Shown here one piece after another: positions 54,528 through 63,655 of a stretch of 64,000 nucleotides of DNA. The notes under the pieces are model-generated. The model worked only from the letters and a program-made list of their open reading frames with translations. It was not told the origin of the DNA and did no database searches. Position numbers and translations under genes: made by a program. Position 1 is the first letter of the stretch. Each line of letters starts with the position of its first letter. The stretch covers positions 52,042-116,041 of the forward strand of contig JAPLFL010000052.1 in assembly GCA_026390695.1 (NCBI GenBank), read 5' to 3'. Source of the DNA: Candidatus Kapaibacterium sp. GTDB lineage: Bacteria; Bacteroidota; Ignavibacteria; Kapaibacteriales; UBA2268.

Positions 54528-55059
54528 ACTGCTGCTATTTCTGTTTAAAGTTAGCTACAATTACTATAAGTAGGTTGATATTCTTCTATAAGGAATTTCC
54601 ATCTCATTTTAAAAATAATGGTTTTATACAAATTATATCGTTTCCTACTTGAAGGCTGTCATTCCTGTGTATGCAGGAATCCCCAATTGCGCCATGGAAG
54701 GGGATTCCCGCATTCGCGGGAATGACAGATACGTGATTATTTCGTGTTTTCACACAGTCTCATGCGCGGGAATGACAATAATTCTTAATTCATTAAGGAA
54801 ATGATATTATAATATTTCTTAAACATTTGAATTTTTTTCTTGCATATATCGTTTAAAAATGTTAATTTGCTTATGTTGATTAGTTTGAATTTGAAATATG
54901 AACTTTTATAAGATAAATAACGTGATGAATTTCCATGTAAGTAATTGCTTACAATTAACTTGTGTTAGGAGTAAGCTCCTCTCACATGTATAATTCTTAG
55001 ATTCGTAATTGCGAATTTAAGTTGGATTTATTTATTTATTTTTCTTAACGGAGGTTTTT
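54528..55059. other. Intergenic with palindromic repeats; asnA leader
   Basis: The left part holds the repeat element at 54636-54807. The right part, before asnA, has a small AGGAG-TAAG-CTCCT hairpin (54966-54979) and a GTAATTGCTTAC palindrome near 54940 that could be a regulator site. No gene seen. Confidence 0.55.
54636..54807. repeat. Repeat element: family B-like ends around ATTCCC palindromes
   Basis: Left end ATATCGTTTCCTACTT and right end AAGGAAATGATAT resemble MITE-like family B terminal repeats. Inside are palindromes of the ATTCCC-N-GGGAAT type (54662-54681 and about 54705-54723) and a half site GCGGGAATGACA near 54767. Related to the cluster at 21150-21392. Confidence 0.6.
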
Positions 55060-56187
55060 ATGTCAGACAAAAAAGCTGATTTGGCAGGACCTGGAATCAG
55101 TTCCTACCCGGAAGTTGAAAAAATACTTCCAGCCGGTTATAATTCAATATTAAACAAAAAAGAAACGCAAAAAGCGATTTATTTAGTCAAAGACTACATT
55201 GAGAAGAACTTATGCAAAGAGTTAAATCTGATGATGGTGCAAGTTCCTCTTATCGTTACTAAAGAAAGCGGCTTGAATGACAATCTCGATCGGGATGGTT
55301 CTCGGACTCCGGTTGATTTTCCATGCGGACTTGGAATTGATCCTCGGCTTAATGCGCAAGTTGTGCAGGCCGCAACAAAGTGGAAGAGACCGGCCTTGAA
55401 ACAATTTGAGTGTGAGCTTGGAGAGGGAATTTGTACCGATATGCGGGCAGTACGTAAAGATTATTTTCTTGACCATGACCATAGTTCTTATGTCGATCAA
55501 TGGGATTGGGAAAGGGTTATGAGTTATGAGCAACGGAACCTTGGATTTTTAAAAGATATTGTAAAAAAAATATGGAAAGTTATTAAAGGCGCTGAAGATT
55601 GCGTTCAGGAAATTTATCCTCAATTAAAGGATCCGAGATTTCCAAACCTACCAGATGAATTAGTATTTCTGCATGCCGAAGAAATTTTAGAAATGTTTCC
55701 CGATCTACCTCGTAAACAAAGAGAAACAGCAATACTACAGAAATATCCCGCTGTATTTATTATTGGAATCGGTTCGGTATTAAAGGACGGCTATCCTCAT
55801 GAAATGAGAGCCGCTGATTATGATGATTGGGTGACAAATACTTCAACAGAGTCGGGTAAAGAAACTTATGGTTTAAACGGAGATATTCTTGTTTGGAATA
55901 ATCTTACCAAACGCCGCCATGAACTTACTTCCATGGGAATTCGGGTTACAAAAGACACTCTCGTCAAACAGTTAGAAATAGCCGGTCTGTCTCATTATCT
56001 TGATCTACCATATCATAAATCTATAATGAATGATCAGATACCTTTGAGTATCGGTGGTGGAATAGGGCAGGGCAGAATTCAGATGTTCTTATTACGTAAG
56101 GCTCATATCGGTGAAGTTACTGTCACGGTTTGGCCAAATGAATTAAAGCGTATTTGCGCAGAAAAGAATATATTTGTTTTAGAATAA
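55060..56187 (+). CDS. asnA: Aspartate-ammonia ligase (asparagine synthetase A)
   Basis: 375 residues, longer than the 330 of the E. coli enzyme; the start is well supported by GGAGG 6 bases upstream. Class II synthetase-like motifs: MMVQVPLIVTKESGLNDNLD, PVDFPCGLGIDPRLNAQVVQ, CTDMRAVRKD, YVDQWDWERVM, SIGGGIGQGRIQMFLLRKAH. It makes asparagine from aspartate and ammonia with ATP. The extra length is mainly a central insertion (about 200-250: NLPDELVFLHAEEILEMFPD) and an N-terminal extension. A terminator follows. Confidence 0.95.
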   Translation: MSDKKADLAGPGISSYPEVEKILPAGYNSILNKKETQKAIYLVKDYIEKNLCKELNLMMVQVPLIVTKESGLNDNLDRDGSRTPVDFPCGLGIDPRLNAQVVQAATKWKRPALKQFECELGEGICTDMRAVRKDYFLDHDHSSYVDQWDWERVMSYEQRNLGFLKDIVKKIWKVIKGAEDCVQEIYPQLKDPRFPNLPDELVFLHAEEILEMFPDLPRKQRETAILQKYPAVFIIGIGSVLKDGYPHEMRAADYDDWVTNTSTESGKETYGLNGDILVWNNLTKRRHELTSMGIRVTKDTLVKQLEIAGLSHYLDLPYHKSIMNDQIPLSIGGGIGQGRIQMFLLRKAHIGEVTVTVWPNELKRICAEKNIFVLE

Positions 56188-56207
56188 AAAGTTAAATATA
56201 AGATCAT

Positions 56208-56240
56208 TGGGGCTGACCTAATTATCAGCCCTAATTTTTA
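56208..56240 (+). terminator. Intrinsic terminator after asnA
   Basis: GGGCTGA and TCAGCCC form the stem (56210-56216 and 56225-56231), followed by TAATTTTTATT. Confidence 0.8.
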
Positions 56241-56312
56241 TTGAAGTTAAGAGTTCTTCACTTTCAACTTTATAACTTTTAACTTTATAACAACATTAAC
56301 AAGGAGTTAACT

Positions 56313-57179
56313 ATGAAATCCATAGCTCTGGTAAATTTTAAAGGTGGTGCAGGTAAAACTACTGCAACTTTGCTATTAGCGAAGTATGCTGCAATCAGAA
56401 TGAATAAAAAGGTTCTTCTTGTGGATTTTGATTCACAGATGAATCTGACTCTCGCTATTGAAATGGAAGAAAATAAAGGACAACTTAATAAGGATTTTGA
56501 AAACTGGAGCGAAGCTCATCAAAGTAATCAGAAATCGTTTGCGCATTTGATTGAAAATTATGAAAAAGTGAAAGGAGATCAATTTAATTTTTCTCCTTCA
56601 AATTATATTTTTAAAATAAGCCCGAATCTTCATCTTGTTCCTGCGGATGTGGACATGTACTGGCTCGAATTTGATGTTTATGACCGTGAAAAGGTAAAAA
56701 ATAGTATAAAAAACTTTTTGATAAAATTAAATCAATCGAACTTGAAATATGATTACGTATTTTTTGATTGCCCTGCTAATTTCAATGACTTATCTTATTC
56801 TGTACTTTCCGCGGTCGATATGGTTTTGGTACCAGTAAATCCTGATGTTTTGGCAAATAAAGCATTAAATCTGTTTATCGATGGATTGGTAAGAAGAATA
56901 AAGTCACTTTCTCAATCTAAAATTTCTATTTTTATGAATAAGGCCAAAATTATTCGTGATTTCTACCTGACAAAGGAATCCAAATTTTACTTAAATGATA
57001 TTAAAGGAGTAAAAGCAAATCTTGATAAAATTGGAACTAAAGTTAATGTATTCGATTGTTTTCTTCCAGAAGGTATAGATTTGCAAAAAATAATGGTAAA
57101 TCAATCATTTCCGGTTGAATATGATGAATATTGCAAATGTCTTCTGACAAATATTCAGAAATTGTTGGAAGAAGAATAG
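56313..57179 (+). CDS. ParA/Soj-like Walker ATPase
   Basis: 288 residues; AGGAG precedes the start. The deviant Walker A motif is KGGAGKTTATLLL at about residues 9-16, followed by VLLVDFDSQMNLTLAI, YDYVFFDCPANFNDLSYSVL (A' and B region) and VDMVLVPVNPDVLANKALNL. It resembles plasmid-type/orphan ParA more than chromosomal Soj: no parB follows, and it has a longer loop (residues about 50-100). It may position a cargo (plasmid, chemoreceptor or other complex) or take part in segregation; the nearby parS-like sites make the latter worth noting. Confidence 0.82.
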   Translation: MKSIALVNFKGGAGKTTATLLLAKYAAIRMNKKVLLVDFDSQMNLTLAIEMEENKGQLNKDFENWSEAHQSNQKSFAHLIENYEKVKGDQFNFSPSNYIFKISPNLHLVPADVDMYWLEFDVYDREKVKNSIKNFLIKLNQSNLKYDYVFFDCPANFNDLSYSVLSAVDMVLVPVNPDVLANKALNLFIDGLVRRIKSLSQSKISIFMNKAKIIRDFYLTKESKFYLNDIKGVKANLDKIGTKVNVFDCFLPEGIDLQKIMVNQSFPVEYDEYCKCLLTNIQKLLEEE

Positions 57180-57260
57180 AATTGTAGGAAATTATTTCTT
57201 GCTCCAAGGTAAGAGATATTGCTTGAAAACAGAAATATTTTTTTATTATGAACGAAGTTA

Positions 57261-57295
57261 AGAATCTCTCCAAAAGTAGCTATAAGAGAGATTCT
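57261..57295 (+). terminator. Intrinsic terminator after ParA-like gene
   Basis: AGAATCTCTC and GAGAGATTCT form a perfect 10-bp stem (57261-57270, 57286-57295), followed by TTGCTTTGCT. Confidence 0.65.
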
Positions 57296-57373
57296 TTGCT
57301 TTGCTCAGAGTGATAAATCTAAGAATTACTTTTGCTTTAATGCTGAATTGCTGATTGAGATTCAATATTACAC

Positions 57374-58132
57374 TTACCAATACCAATACTCATAAATAAA
57401 ATAATTGATTGTTTCTCCTAAATAATTTATTTCCGTGTCGGATACGAGAAAACCGTTATTATTATAAATAAATGAATGTGTTGTTTTTTTTACGCCAATA
57501 GCGTCATAAGAGATAATATCAATTTTGTTATTTGATGGGTTGTAAATCATGCTATCAACGGCTACAAAAGTTCCATTTGCTCCAGGGTTTACTGTTCTGG
57601 CGGTTATTTTACCATTATCATAAGTATAAGCATAATTGGTATTCGAGGTAATTGTGCCGGTTGAATCTATACTTACAACTTTGGTAATATTTCCATTATT
57701 ATCATAAGTATAATTATCTTTTTTAATGGTGACTCCATCATTGTTGATAGTTGAAACCGAGCTTATCTGGCCGTTCGTGGTGTAGTTACTAATAAAAACA
57801 ATTACTGAATCATCATGTCCATTAGTCCCAATGCAGGTTTTGGTTTCTTTGCATACATTTTGTGAATATGAATATTTAGAAACAACAGCACTTTTACCCT
57901 TTTCAGAATATTGAATTACTTCCTTCAAATTACCGCTCTGGTCATAGCTTTTCAGACATGAAACATAAATTTTATCAAGATTTTTTAAGTCACATTTCCA
58001 AATAGAAATCCTTTTCAAAACTGGAATTGGATTTGAAATATTTGGTTGGGCAATTTCCTGACATGCTCCTATGGCTGCTACCAGAAGAAGCATTAAAAAG
58101 AAAAATAAATATTTAATTTGCCTTTTCATCAT
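57374..58132 (-). CDS. Lipoprotein with YD-like repeats
   Basis: 252 residues. A membrane segment FFFLMLLLVAAIGAC ends in a lipobox cysteine, suggesting a lipidated, membrane-anchored protein. The rest has short repeats of YD/RHS style (YDQSGNLKEVIQYS, YTYDNNGNITKVVSIDSTG, FIYNNNGFLVSDTEINYLG). There is no sorting domain. Similar in composition to the T9SS gene at 29272. Function unknown. Confidence 0.75.
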   Translation of the reverse strand: MMKRQIKYLFFFLMLLLVAAIGACQEIAQPNISNPIPVLKRISIWKCDLKNLDKIYVSCLKSYDQSGNLKEVIQYSEKGKSAVVSKYSYSQNVCKETKTCIGTNGHDDSVIVFISNYTTNGQISSVSTINNDGVTIKKDNYTYDNNGNITKVVSIDSTGTITSNTNYAYTYDNGKITARTVNPGANGTFVAVDSMIYNPSNNKIDIISYDAIGVKKTTHSFIYNNNGFLVSDTEINYLGETINYFIYEYWYW

Positions 58133-58221
58133 AAATGCAATTTACAACATATTTTATTAAAAGTCAATAGCTAATAAATTATTTTCTTTAAATTCATGAA
58201 AAATATCTATAATTTTTTTTA

Positions 58222-59382
58222 TTAAGCCTCATCTTTTGTTTCAATTATTGTTCTATAAATGGTTTGGGCACAAGTATTCCAGTTTAATCGGGTTTCATAT
58301 TTATTGAGCGAACTTTTACAAAGAGTAATATATTTCTCTTTATCAATGATTAATTCAAATATTCTCTCTACAATTTTTTCAATCTCATCGTCCGGATTAA
58401 TTAATAGCCCATTTACACCATCTTTTATTACCGTAGAAACCCCTAACACATCTGCTCCTATACACGGAATTCCAAATGCATTAGCCTCGCAATAAACTTG
58501 TCCGAATGTTTCATATTTTGATAACATAATGAAAAAATGCGATTTGAGTAGTATCGAATTAAAACGCAGGGCGCCCTCTTCACTGTCCTTCTTTAAATAT
58601 CCGGTAACTTCAACAAAGTCATACTTTTCTTTACTATATTCCGGTTCACAGCCAACAAATGTTAATTTTACATTTATCCCTCTGCTTCTCAATTCATTCA
58701 CAATTTCAATTGCTTGCAAAGCTCCTTTTCTTTTCCAGTCCCAACCAATGAAAACAAAATTTATAATATCGAGGCTCTTTTGTTCGATATTGCTAATTAT
58801 TTCGTCATGCGGAAGTATTTTTTCTAAATTTGCGCCAAATTCGGCAATGACCATTTTTTTTGGATCAACACCATATATAACTGCTGCTTCCTTAGCTGCC
58901 CAGTTACTGGATAAAAATACTCTTCTGGCGTTATCAAATGCCATTTTTTCTGAGAGATTTGCTTGACGGATATAAGATGTGCTCATATTTGAAAAATTTT
59001 CGTATTTATCAAGAAGTGAAGCAAAAACTGCGTCCGTATAAAAATATAAAGGTTTGTCTATTTTTAGATAAGCCGTTGAAATGGAACCAAATGTAAAGCA
59101 AGCATCATAATCAATTGATTTTAAGAACTTGGCGCGCTTTTTGGCTTCGTATTTTTGAAGGTAAGTGATTCTGCTCCAAGGATTATTTTTTCCAAAAATA
59201 ATTTTAAGAAGTCTCTGTTTAATTTTCAATAATTTAAGGTAAAAAGGTTCGTATGCAGGGACAATGACGAGTTCCACCCCGATATCTTTAAAACTCCGGG
59301 TTAAATAATAAGCCCATCCATGTTTAAAATTAATATTTGAGGTATCATAATTATTACTTAAATAAGCTATTTTCATTTTCAT
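58222..59382 (-). CDS. Family 4-type glycosyltransferase
   Basis: 386 residues, GT-B fold. N-terminal KIAYLSNNYDTSNINFKHGW; donor-side motifs include INFVFIGWDWKRKGALQAIE, ETFGQVYCEANAFGIPCIG (the E-x7-E motif) and GVNGLLINPDDEIEKIVERI. It transfers a sugar from a nucleotide donor, probably in envelope polysaccharide or glycoprotein synthesis; donor and acceptor unknown. Its start is at the edge of the gene-poor region that holds array 5. Confidence 0.87.
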   Translation of the reverse strand: MKMKIAYLSNNYDTSNINFKHGWAYYLTRSFKDIGVELVIVPAYEPFYLKLLKIKQRLLKIIFGKNNPWSRITYLQKYEAKKRAKFLKSIDYDACFTFGSISTAYLKIDKPLYFYTDAVFASLLDKYENFSNMSTSYIRQANLSEKMAFDNARRVFLSSNWAAKEAAVIYGVDPKKMVIAEFGANLEKILPHDEIISNIEQKSLDIINFVFIGWDWKRKGALQAIEIVNELRSRGINVKLTFVGCEPEYSKEKYDFVEVTGYLKKDSEEGALRFNSILLKSHFFIMLSKYETFGQVYCEANAFGIPCIGADVLGVSTVIKDGVNGLLINPDDEIEKIVERIFELIIDKEKYITLCKSSLNKYETRLNWNTCAQTIYRTIIETKDEA

Positions 59383-60048
59383 TCCTATTTCATCAAAATA
59401 TAATGTATAAACGAATGATAATTTAAAGAATTGTAAAAATCTTAAATAAACAAGAAAGAATTAGAATTTCTTCTGATACATGTACAATAATATTGATTTT
59501 TAGTATTCAATGATTACTATTATCTTTGCTTAAAAATATAATGTTGATACTTCTGGTAAAATAATAAAATTAAAATTTAGGTTAAATTTAACAAAAAAAA
59601 CACTTAAAAACGCTATAAAATCCCTTAGCTACACTTTTGAATGCTTTGGTTGAGCTTTTGAAGTCTTTGGATGCGCTTTTGAATAACAACAAAAGTGTAA
59701 CGTACTCGTTCGAAAGTGTAACGTACTCGTTCGAAAGTGTAGCGTACTCGTTCGAAAGTGTAACGTACTCGTTCGAAAGTGTAACGTACTCGTTCGAAAG
59801 TGTAACGTACTCGTTCGAAAGTGTAGCGTACTTGTTCAAAAGCGCAAATACTGTAAAAATCAATATATTTTATAAATGAACTTAAATAATTCGAAGTTGA
59901 AAGTTCATAAAGTTAGTTGTTTATTTTTATTGAATAATATTTATTATTTATAACATTTCAAAATGGGAAGTACATTATTTAACTCAGATTATTCATTGAA
60001 TTTTTCGCATGGCAGCTGTTCTACCTGACAGGAGAATGAAATTCATTT
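59383..60048. other. Gene-poor spacer with 21-bp array
   Basis: Apart from array 5 (59634-59841) this is AT-rich with no convincing gene. Open frames over the array on either strand are products of a period divisible by three. Confidence 0.6.
59634..59841. repeat. 21-bp-period array (array 5)
   Basis: Ten units of 21 bp. Seven near-identical units with core GTAACGTACTCGTTCGAAA lie at 59695-59841; three degenerate leading units start CTTTTGAA. On the minus strand it can be read as heptads of type TLSNEYV, without other support for coding. Confidence 0.9.
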
Positions 60049-63000
60049 TTACTTGAATATAATAATCTCTTTTGTGATTGAAGCTAATTGTGTTTTTAAA
60101 TTAATAAAATAAACGCCACTTGCCATTTTATCTAAATTTATAAAATATTGATGGTTCCCCGTATTTAATACATTATTTTCAATATTGGCAACTACAATAC
60201 CGAAAGAATTATATAATTTTAGATTTATATATTGACTTTCTTTCAAATTTACGAGGACTTCGCCTGTTCCTCCGGCCGTGTTAGGAAAATATTCAAGGCT
60301 GATTTTATCCTTTTTGGATTGATCAATAATTTCTGCCTTAATATCGGTCATCATTATTCTAAAATTATCAATTGCGATAGATCCTATGTAATTAGGCAGT
60401 CCAAATGTTGTTGGCCCGATTATTTTATAAATAAATCGGATTTTACAGTTATTCGTGGGCGTTGCATAATTAGAAAATTTAATATTAATTTTTCTCCAAA
60501 CCTGATTTCCTACTGTATCTAATGCAACATTGATCCAATTATTGCCACCATCATTAGAAACCTGTACGATAAATGGAGGGAGTGATAAACCTGAAAAGAA
60601 GGGATTTGTAAATTGATAGAAATATTGATAATATTGAAGTAAAGGATTTTGAATTGTGTCGAGTGCGAAAGCTGCTGAAGTTGCGGTTGTTATGCCATTT
60701 GTAAGATAATTTAATAATGTTGAGTTACCAGACATATCCATTTGTAAAGTCCCGGACGGGGAAGTCAATCCAGTAGCGAGACATTTTTTCCCCGTACCGA
60801 TGTATCCTGAATCCGGTTTAATGATGCCATATCCTTTTATATCTAACTTTGTTGGTTTGCCGATAGCCCACTTTCCAACTTTTGCATCATCACTTGTTAA
60901 ACCCATAACCCAGGCGGGGGAGCTTTCAAATTCTTCAAGTGATTTTGTCTTGTACCCGATACTAAAGTTAAAAATACCTGAACCGTTATCTTTAGACGCT
61001 ATTTTAGTAAATTTTTTATTTGATGAATCATATAGAGCAAAATAATAAGAAATTAATGCTCCTTTTTCCTGACCGGGAATTGAGACCGAATATTTTTTTG
61101 CAATTCCGTCGAATTTTGTATCTAATTGCATAAATTGGCTTTTTCCTTTAGAGTTATCAACCTGATAAAATAAATATGGTTTAACAACTAATAATTGGAC
61201 AATCGAACCGATTTTACATTCCAGATCATATTGTAAAATGCCCGAAACAGTATCAGGATAAGCCTCATGCGAAAAGTTCTGACTTGCATTGTCAATCAAA
61301 CTAATATGATGTAAATTAAATGCGTTAATAATTTCTTTGGAATGGGGAGTGCCGTTGGAAATATCCCCATCGTCATCGTCAGCAACAAGAGTTTCGACCA
61401 GCCATTCATAAAAAGCAACTCCAGTATTTGGATCATCTGGCAATCCATAACGGGCATAATGCGCAAGATTACGGGTAATTGCAAGAGAAGTTTGAAGGCG
61501 GAGATCCCAAAAAGCACCGCTTAGAATTTCTCCGCTAACATGTGTATCGGCTGCCAAACTATCAGGATAAATACATTTATTACTACAATTCCTAATATAA
61601 ACTAAAGGTCTTTTTGTAAAAACGCCAACCCCTATACGTGGTTCATCCATCATCATTGCAGCGTGAACATCTGCGGTTCCTTCGTGACAGGCTCCGTTGA
61701 TCATTCCTTGAGTTACACCCTTTGATTTAAAGAATAAATTATTAATACTATGCCCGTATTCATGATAATAAACACCGGGTCCACCGGCCATACGTGCAGT
61801 ATCTTGAACAACTCCAATAAAAGTAATCGAATCATCTTTAGAAAAAGCATTTGGAGAATTTCCATAATTAGGATGACTTATCCAATAAATCTGTGCAAAT
61901 ATTTTTCTATCCATACAACTTAGAGAAGGATCGAGTGCTTTGATATAATCATGAGCATAATTTATATAATAATAAAGATTTCTTTCATAAAGATGAGAAT
62001 TGGCATTAGCCCAAGCAAGATTATATGGATTATCGGTTGATTTGACTTGCCCAAAAAATGTGGCAGATGGTTTCCCAACATTCACAACTTTTGCATATAT
62101 TCCTTCAAAAGTTGAAACTACTTTAGCTGAATCACTAACAGCAAAAGTAAATTTACCATCAATATCACTTGTTTGATTATTTCCTGCAACTTTCACCCAT
62201 TCATTTGGCATAGATATAATCTTTGTAGAATCTCCCGGATTAGAAAGAACAACATCGGCTTTAATTTGAAAATTGACATTCGCATTATAAGTTTTAACAT
62301 AGCGCCAAACTAACTCTCCTGTATGTGCATCAATGTATGCATTATACAAATTCGAGCCTGCACCTACCTCAACTTCATAAACCAAACGATAATCAATACC
62401 GGTAGCTCCCTTGATCGGAAGAATATATGATTTTGGCATAGTCTGAATATTTGCTGAAGCAGACGACTGCGGAATTCCTTTGCAGGCAGCCTGACGAGCA
62501 GCATCGACCGATATTTCAGGTTTAACATCAATATTTATATTGTTAAAATATTTTATGCCAAAAGACATTAAATTTCCATTTTCAAAAATCCTTAACTCAA
62601 CTTCGGACATTAAAACATCAAGCTCTTTGTATGACTGACGAAAACTAAGATAATAGCGGTGATTTACAAAATCAGTGCGAACAAGTTTTATATTGCTGGT
62701 CTCAATATTCAACATCGCTTCATATTTATCTAAAAAACTACGTGCGGCTCTCTCAATATTATCAGGTGAAATTTTATCAAAACCCTCAATCTTAATGGCT
62801 TTGCCGAAAGCACGAACAGGAGTCTTTGTATATTCATCAAAAAATACCGTCCAGTCGCCGTTTTCAGCCTCAAATGCTGACCATTGGTCGGTATTTTTCA
62901 AATTATTTTGTATAAATGGAGTAAATGCCGATTGATTTGTCTGTTCCGGCAGAAGTAGCTCATAATTAGCTTCAGGAGCAAGGTTATTAGCTTTATCCAA

Positions 63001-63063
63001 TGAGCTTAATAAGCAAGGGAATATTAAAAAAGCCGATAAAATTAGAGTTTTTATAAATTTCAT
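60049..63063 (-). CDS. T9SS metallopeptidase, M36 (fungalysin)-like
   Basis: 1004 residues with a signal peptide (KFIKTLILSAFLIFPCLLSS). An N-terminal FTP/PepSY-like propeptide (about 60-250) contains YYLSFRQSYKELDVLMSEVE and LVYEVEVGAGSNLYNAYIDA. The catalytic domain has HEYGH at about residue 433 and the downstream Glu ligand in HEGTADVHAAMM, as in gluzincins of the M36/M4 type. C-terminal beta domains include FYQFTNPFFSGLSLPPFIVQ. The final 80 residues are a sorting domain (VNLKESQYINLKLYNSFGIV, ASGVYFINLKTQ). Likely a secreted protease made as a zymogen. Confidence 0.88.
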   Translation of the reverse strand: MKFIKTLILSAFLIFPCLLSSLDKANNLAPEANYELLLPEQTNQSAFTPFIQNNLKNTDQWSAFEAENGDWTVFFDEYTKTPVRAFGKAIKIEGFDKISPDNIERAARSFLDKYEAMLNIETSNIKLVRTDFVNHRYYLSFRQSYKELDVLMSEVELRIFENGNLMSFGIKYFNNINIDVKPEISVDAARQAACKGIPQSSASANIQTMPKSYILPIKGATGIDYRLVYEVEVGAGSNLYNAYIDAHTGELVWRYVKTYNANVNFQIKADVVLSNPGDSTKIISMPNEWVKVAGNNQTSDIDGKFTFAVSDSAKVVSTFEGIYAKVVNVGKPSATFFGQVKSTDNPYNLAWANANSHLYERNLYYYINYAHDYIKALDPSLSCMDRKIFAQIYWISHPNYGNSPNAFSKDDSITFIGVVQDTARMAGGPGVYYHEYGHSINNLFFKSKGVTQGMINGACHEGTADVHAAMMMDEPRIGVGVFTKRPLVYIRNCSNKCIYPDSLAADTHVSGEILSGAFWDLRLQTSLAITRNLAHYARYGLPDDPNTGVAFYEWLVETLVADDDDGDISNGTPHSKEIINAFNLHHISLIDNASQNFSHEAYPDTVSGILQYDLECKIGSIVQLLVVKPYLFYQVDNSKGKSQFMQLDTKFDGIAKKYSVSIPGQEKGALISYYFALYDSSNKKFTKIASKDNGSGIFNFSIGYKTKSLEEFESSPAWVMGLTSDDAKVGKWAIGKPTKLDIKGYGIIKPDSGYIGTGKKCLATGLTSPSGTLQMDMSGNSTLLNYLTNGITTATSAAFALDTIQNPLLQYYQYFYQFTNPFFSGLSLPPFIVQVSNDGGNNWINVALDTVGNQVWRKINIKFSNYATPTNNCKIRFIYKIIGPTTFGLPNYIGSIAIDNFRIMMTDIKAEIIDQSKKDKISLEYFPNTAGGTGEVLVNLKESQYINLKLYNSFGIVVANIENNVLNTGNHQYFINLDKMASGVYFINLKTQLASITKEIIIFK

Positions 63064-63229
63064 AACGCACCGAATAAATAATTAAAATATCCACTTATAC
63101 AAAACTACGAATATAAAGACAATTAAAACAGAAAAAAGTTACAAATTGAGAAAAATATTTATTTTCCGATTCGGTTGGATACTTTTCAGGGAATGGAAGT
63201 TCTAAGCAGTTTAATCACTCTGATATTGA

Positions 63230-63560
63230 CTCACTTTCATTTTCTAATAAAACAGAGAAATCTCAGATGCAGATTGTATTATTTACAAACATAAAACAGC
63301 TTATTATCCGTCTTATCTTATGGAAAAAAAAACAGAAGGTAAAATATAAAAATTCGTTAATCTTCAAATTATTAACAATAAATTATTGAAGTATCATATC
63401 AGGAATTATTATATGACTTTCCAAAACAATATTGAACAAGACGAAACAGGATATTTTGTTGCAGAGGTTCCGGCTTTACCCGGTTTAATTCTTTTATAAG
63501 TGAAGGAAGTCCTCCAAAATCATGTGGTCTCTCCATTCGATGTATCAAAGACAAATAAAC
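63230..63560 (+). pseudogene. Decayed copy of the 22716 small gene, with a HicB fragment inside
   Basis: Bases 63230-63320 keep the sequence behind SLSILNKAEKSQMQI and the following Ala-Tyr-Tyr-Pro region, with frameshifts, and 63536-63557 keep the sequence behind its C-terminus RCIKDK and stop. In between, 63413-63499 encodes QNNIEQDETGYFVAEVPALP, the start of a HicB antitoxin, which stops after 28 codons. It looks like a small gene disrupted by a HicB segment that then decayed. Confidence 0.6.
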
Positions 63561-63655
63561 ATTCCTCCAGTTAGAATTCATCATTGCTTCTTCTACATAA
63601 AATAAACGTAGAAATTATTCGTCTATTGTTTTTTATAAGTTATTGACTTTCTATC

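Noticed and set aside
56313..57179. Calling the ParA-like gene the chromosomal parA (soj)
   Set aside because: No parB follows and the sequence looks more like orphan/plasmid ParA; left as ParA-like.
59588..59863. Minus-strand frame with TLSNEYV heptads, and a plus-strand frame over the same array
   Set aside because: Same reason: period divisible by three, open on both strands, no start signal. A real heptad protein cannot be fully excluded.
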